Shown piece by piece: positions 62,640-64,000 of a stretch of 64,000 nt of DNA; within the stretch, counting starts at the first letter, position 1, and every line of letters starts with the position of its first letter. The stretch comes from Calliopsis andreniformis (taxonomy: Eukaryota > Arthropoda > Insecta > Hymenoptera > Andrenidae), in contig NW_027480534.1 of assembly GCF_051401765.1 (NCBI RefSeq), positions 744,001 to 808,000 on the forward strand, written 5' to 3'. Below the pieces are notes generated by a model. The model did not search any database. It saw nothing but the letters and a program-made list of their open reading frames with translations, and was not told the DNA's origin. A program made the position numbers and the translations under genes.

Positions 62640-64000
62640 AGGATTGAGTATTGAAGATTGTGGATTGATTATTGAGGATTGAGGATTGAGGATTGAGGAT
62701 TGATGTTTGTGTATTGAGGATTGAAGATTGAGGATTGAGGATTGAGGATTGAGGATGGAGGATGAGGGCTGAGGGTTGAGGATTGAGGATTGAAGGTTGA
62801 GTATTGAGGATTGAAGATTGAGGATTGAGGATAGAGGCTTGAGAATTGACGATTGAGGATTGAGGACTGAGGATTGAGGATTTTGGATTGAGCATTGAGA
62901 ATTGAAGATTGAGGACTGGGGATTGAGGATTGAAGATTGAGGATTAAGGATTGAGGATTGGGGATTGAGGATCTAGGATTGGAGATTGATTATTGAGGAT
63001 TGAAGATTGAGTATTGAGGATTGAGGATTTAGAATTGAGAACTGAGGATGAGGACTGAGGATTGAGGATTGAGGATTGAGGATTGAAGATTGAGTATTGA
63101 GTATTCTAGATTGAGGATTGATGATTGAGAATTGAGGATTGAGGATTGAGGATTGAAGATTGAGTATTGAGGATTGAAGATTGAGGATTGAGGATTGAGG
63201 ATCGAGGATGTAGGATGAGGGCTGAGGGTTGAGGATTGAGGTCTGAGTATTGAATCCTGCGAATTCAGGATATTCTATTGAGTATTGAGAACCGAGGATT
63301 GATGGTTGAGTTTTGAGGATTGAGAATTGAGGATTGAGGATTGAGTGTTGAAGACTGAGGATTGATGATTGAGGATTGTGGATTGAGGATTTTGGATTGA
63401 GGATTGAGCATTGAGAATTGAAGATTGAGTATTGAGGATGGAAAATTGAGGATTGGGGATTGAGGATTGAGGATTGAGGATTGAGGATTGAGGATTGTGG
63501 ATTGAGAATTGAGGATTGAGGTTTGAATATTGAGTATTGAGGATTGAAGGTTGAGGATTGAGGATTGAGGATCGAGGATTGAGGATTGAGGACTGAATAT
63601 TGAGGATTGGGTATTGAGGATTGAAGAATGAGGATTGAGGATTGAGGAATGAGGATTGAGGATTCAGGATTGAGGATTGAGGATTGAAGATTGAGGATTG
63701 GGGCTTGAGGATTGACGATTGAGTATTGAGGATTGAGAATTGAGAATTGAAAATTGAGGACGAGGACTGACGGTTGAGGATTGAGGTTTGCGGGTTGAGG
63801 TTTGAGGACTGAGGACTGAGGGTTGAGGATTGAGAATTGAGGATTGATGATTGAGGATTGAAGATTGAGGATTGGGTATTGAGGACTGAAGAATGAGGAT
63901 CGTGGATTGAGGATTGAGGATTGAGGATTGAAGATTGAGTATTGAGGATTGAATACTGACGGTTGAGGATTTAGGATTGAGGCTTGAGGATTGAGGATTG
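62640..64000 (+). repeat. Copy of 58.4-60.9 kb with a 1,157-bp internal deletion
   Basis: From 62,646 the match to 58,403 has a spacing of 4,243 bp (C 59018/63261). From about 63,579 the spacing drops to 3,086 bp (GACTGAATAT 60505/63591; GGTTGAGG 60875/63961) and stays so to the window edge. The join lies just after GAGGATCGAGG near 63,575. The missing piece includes a C module and an A/B module. Confidence 0.83.

Larger units (their letters stand above)
45885..63330 (+). repeat. C module with EcoRI site, dispersed copies
   Basis: Each copy reads roughly ATTGAATCCTGCGAATTCAG then GATATTCTATTGAG, usually followed by GATTGATGGTTGAGTATTG. The G of GAATTC is at 45897, 46623, 47768, 48054, 48653, 49324, 50168, 51774, 52361, 54162, 54525, 54895, 55865, 56422, 57156, 58042, 58321, 59018, 59388, 61524, 62151 and 63261. 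The 45897, 46623 and 51774 copies read GAGAATTC in place of GCGAATTC; 46623 also carries GATATCCTG. Split in sevens it aligns with the second half of the A/B module, so the two are homologous. Confidence 0.85.
1..64000 (+). repeat. Heptanucleotide satellite array, unit GAGGATT
   Basis: Every part of the window reads as back-to-back 7-base units with consensus GAGGATT on the + strand. Pure consensus runs are short, about ten units at most (for example near 870-940). Between them sit units with one or two changes, and these variants recur in fixed orders. The consensus + strand contains no C, so the array has extreme strand asymmetry. All units point the same way; I found no inverted block. No unique DNA, transposon remnant, tRNA, rRNA or CRISPR structure is visible. 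The + strand is closed in all frames because TGA falls in a given frame every 21 bases. Large higher-order satellites of this kind are typical of eukaryotic heterochromatin; the species is not identifiable. Confidence 0.97.
45750..64000 (+). repeat. Right satellite domain (C-module type)
   Basis: Twenty-two copies of GAATTCAGGATATTCT-like sequence occur here and none was seen to the left. The D tag is absent, GAGGAATGAGG replaces GAGGAACGAGG, and A/B modules carry ACTGCGAATTG and ACTGTCGAGG variants. Segment sharing inside this domain (spacings 6,929, 7,769, 5,729, 4,493, 4,243 and 1,165 bp) is far stronger than sharing with the left domain. Copies have therefore been homogenised mostly within the domain. 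The array continues past base 64,000. Confidence 0.8.

Noticed and set aside
45885..63330. C modules as a dispersed mobile element
   Set aside because: They are homologous to part of the A/B module, keep the repeat register, and travel with long flanking blocks rather than alone.
1..64000. Telomeric repeat array
   Set aside because: The unit GAGGATT lacks the GGG run of the plant-type TTTAGGG or vertebrate TTAGGG repeats, and the variant-rich higher-order structure is not telomere-like.
1..64000. Immunoglobulin switch-region-like DNA
   Set aside because: It is G-rich on one strand, but lacks the GAGCT/GGGGT pentamers and has a strict 7-base period.
1..64000. + strand genes
   Set aside because: GATTGAG places TGA in every frame every 21 bases, so no + strand frame of useful length exists.

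Overview
The whole window is one tandem-repeat (satellite) array. The + strand is built from a 7-base unit, GAGGATT (equally GATTGAG; AATCCTC on the - strand), and its one- or two-base variants such as GAAGATT, GAGTATT, GAGAATT, GAGGACT, GAGGTTT and GAGGGTT. The array runs from base 1 to base 64,000 and continues past both ends. I see no non-repeat stretch, transposon, RNA gene or CRISPR array, and no believable protein gene. A large, uninterrupted, variant-rich satellite with nested higher-order repeats points to eukaryotic heterochromatin (pericentromeric, subtelomeric or a sex/B chromosome). The unit is not a telomere motif I recognise, and the species cannot be told from the sequence.

The variant units are in a fixed order that recurs, so the array has higher-order structure. 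Four tag modules make it readable: a diverged run of about 26 units (A/B module, 34 sites, five main subtypes); an EcoRI-containing module (C, 22 sites, only right of 45.8 kb); a CATTACTG tag (D, 22 sites, only left of 44.4 kb); and a GCCAGAC tag (E, 10 sites, 6.3-38.2 kb). Even these modules stay in the 7-base register, so they are diverged repeat units and not foreign insertions.

Layout, left domain: 1-2,365 is repeated at 6,515-8,879; a 2.2 kb tandem pair lies between (2,219-6,319); 8.9-10.8 kb is mosaic; a 1,391-bp unit is present about 2.7 times (10.8-14.5 kb); 14.5-19.4 kb is mosaic; a tandem pair occupies 19.4-22.7 kb; a 4-5 kb block with module order B1-B2-B3-B1 occurs three times (about 22.5-27.1, 28.4-33.0 and 38.3-43.5 kb); a 1,432-bp tandem pair lies at 34.0-36.8 kb; and 44.1-47.2 kb is collinear with 15.7-18.4 kb. 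Right domain (about 45.8-64.0 kb): C modules dominate, with blocks shared at spacings of 6,929, 7,769, 5,729, 4,493, 4,243 and 1,165 bp.

The - strand holds many long open frames (up to 706 codons) encoding SSILNPQ-type heptapeptide repeats. They follow from the unit: 7 is not a multiple of 3, AATCCTC contains no stop in any frame, and all three frames give the same peptide. I do not annotate them as genes. The biology on show is array evolution: unequal exchange and conversion that repeatedly duplicates blocks of 0.6-6.5 kb, deletes whole numbers of units, and keeps two sequence dialects apart. All coordinates come from reading by eye; block edges are good to tens of bases, while the spacings quoted from tags are exact where stated.
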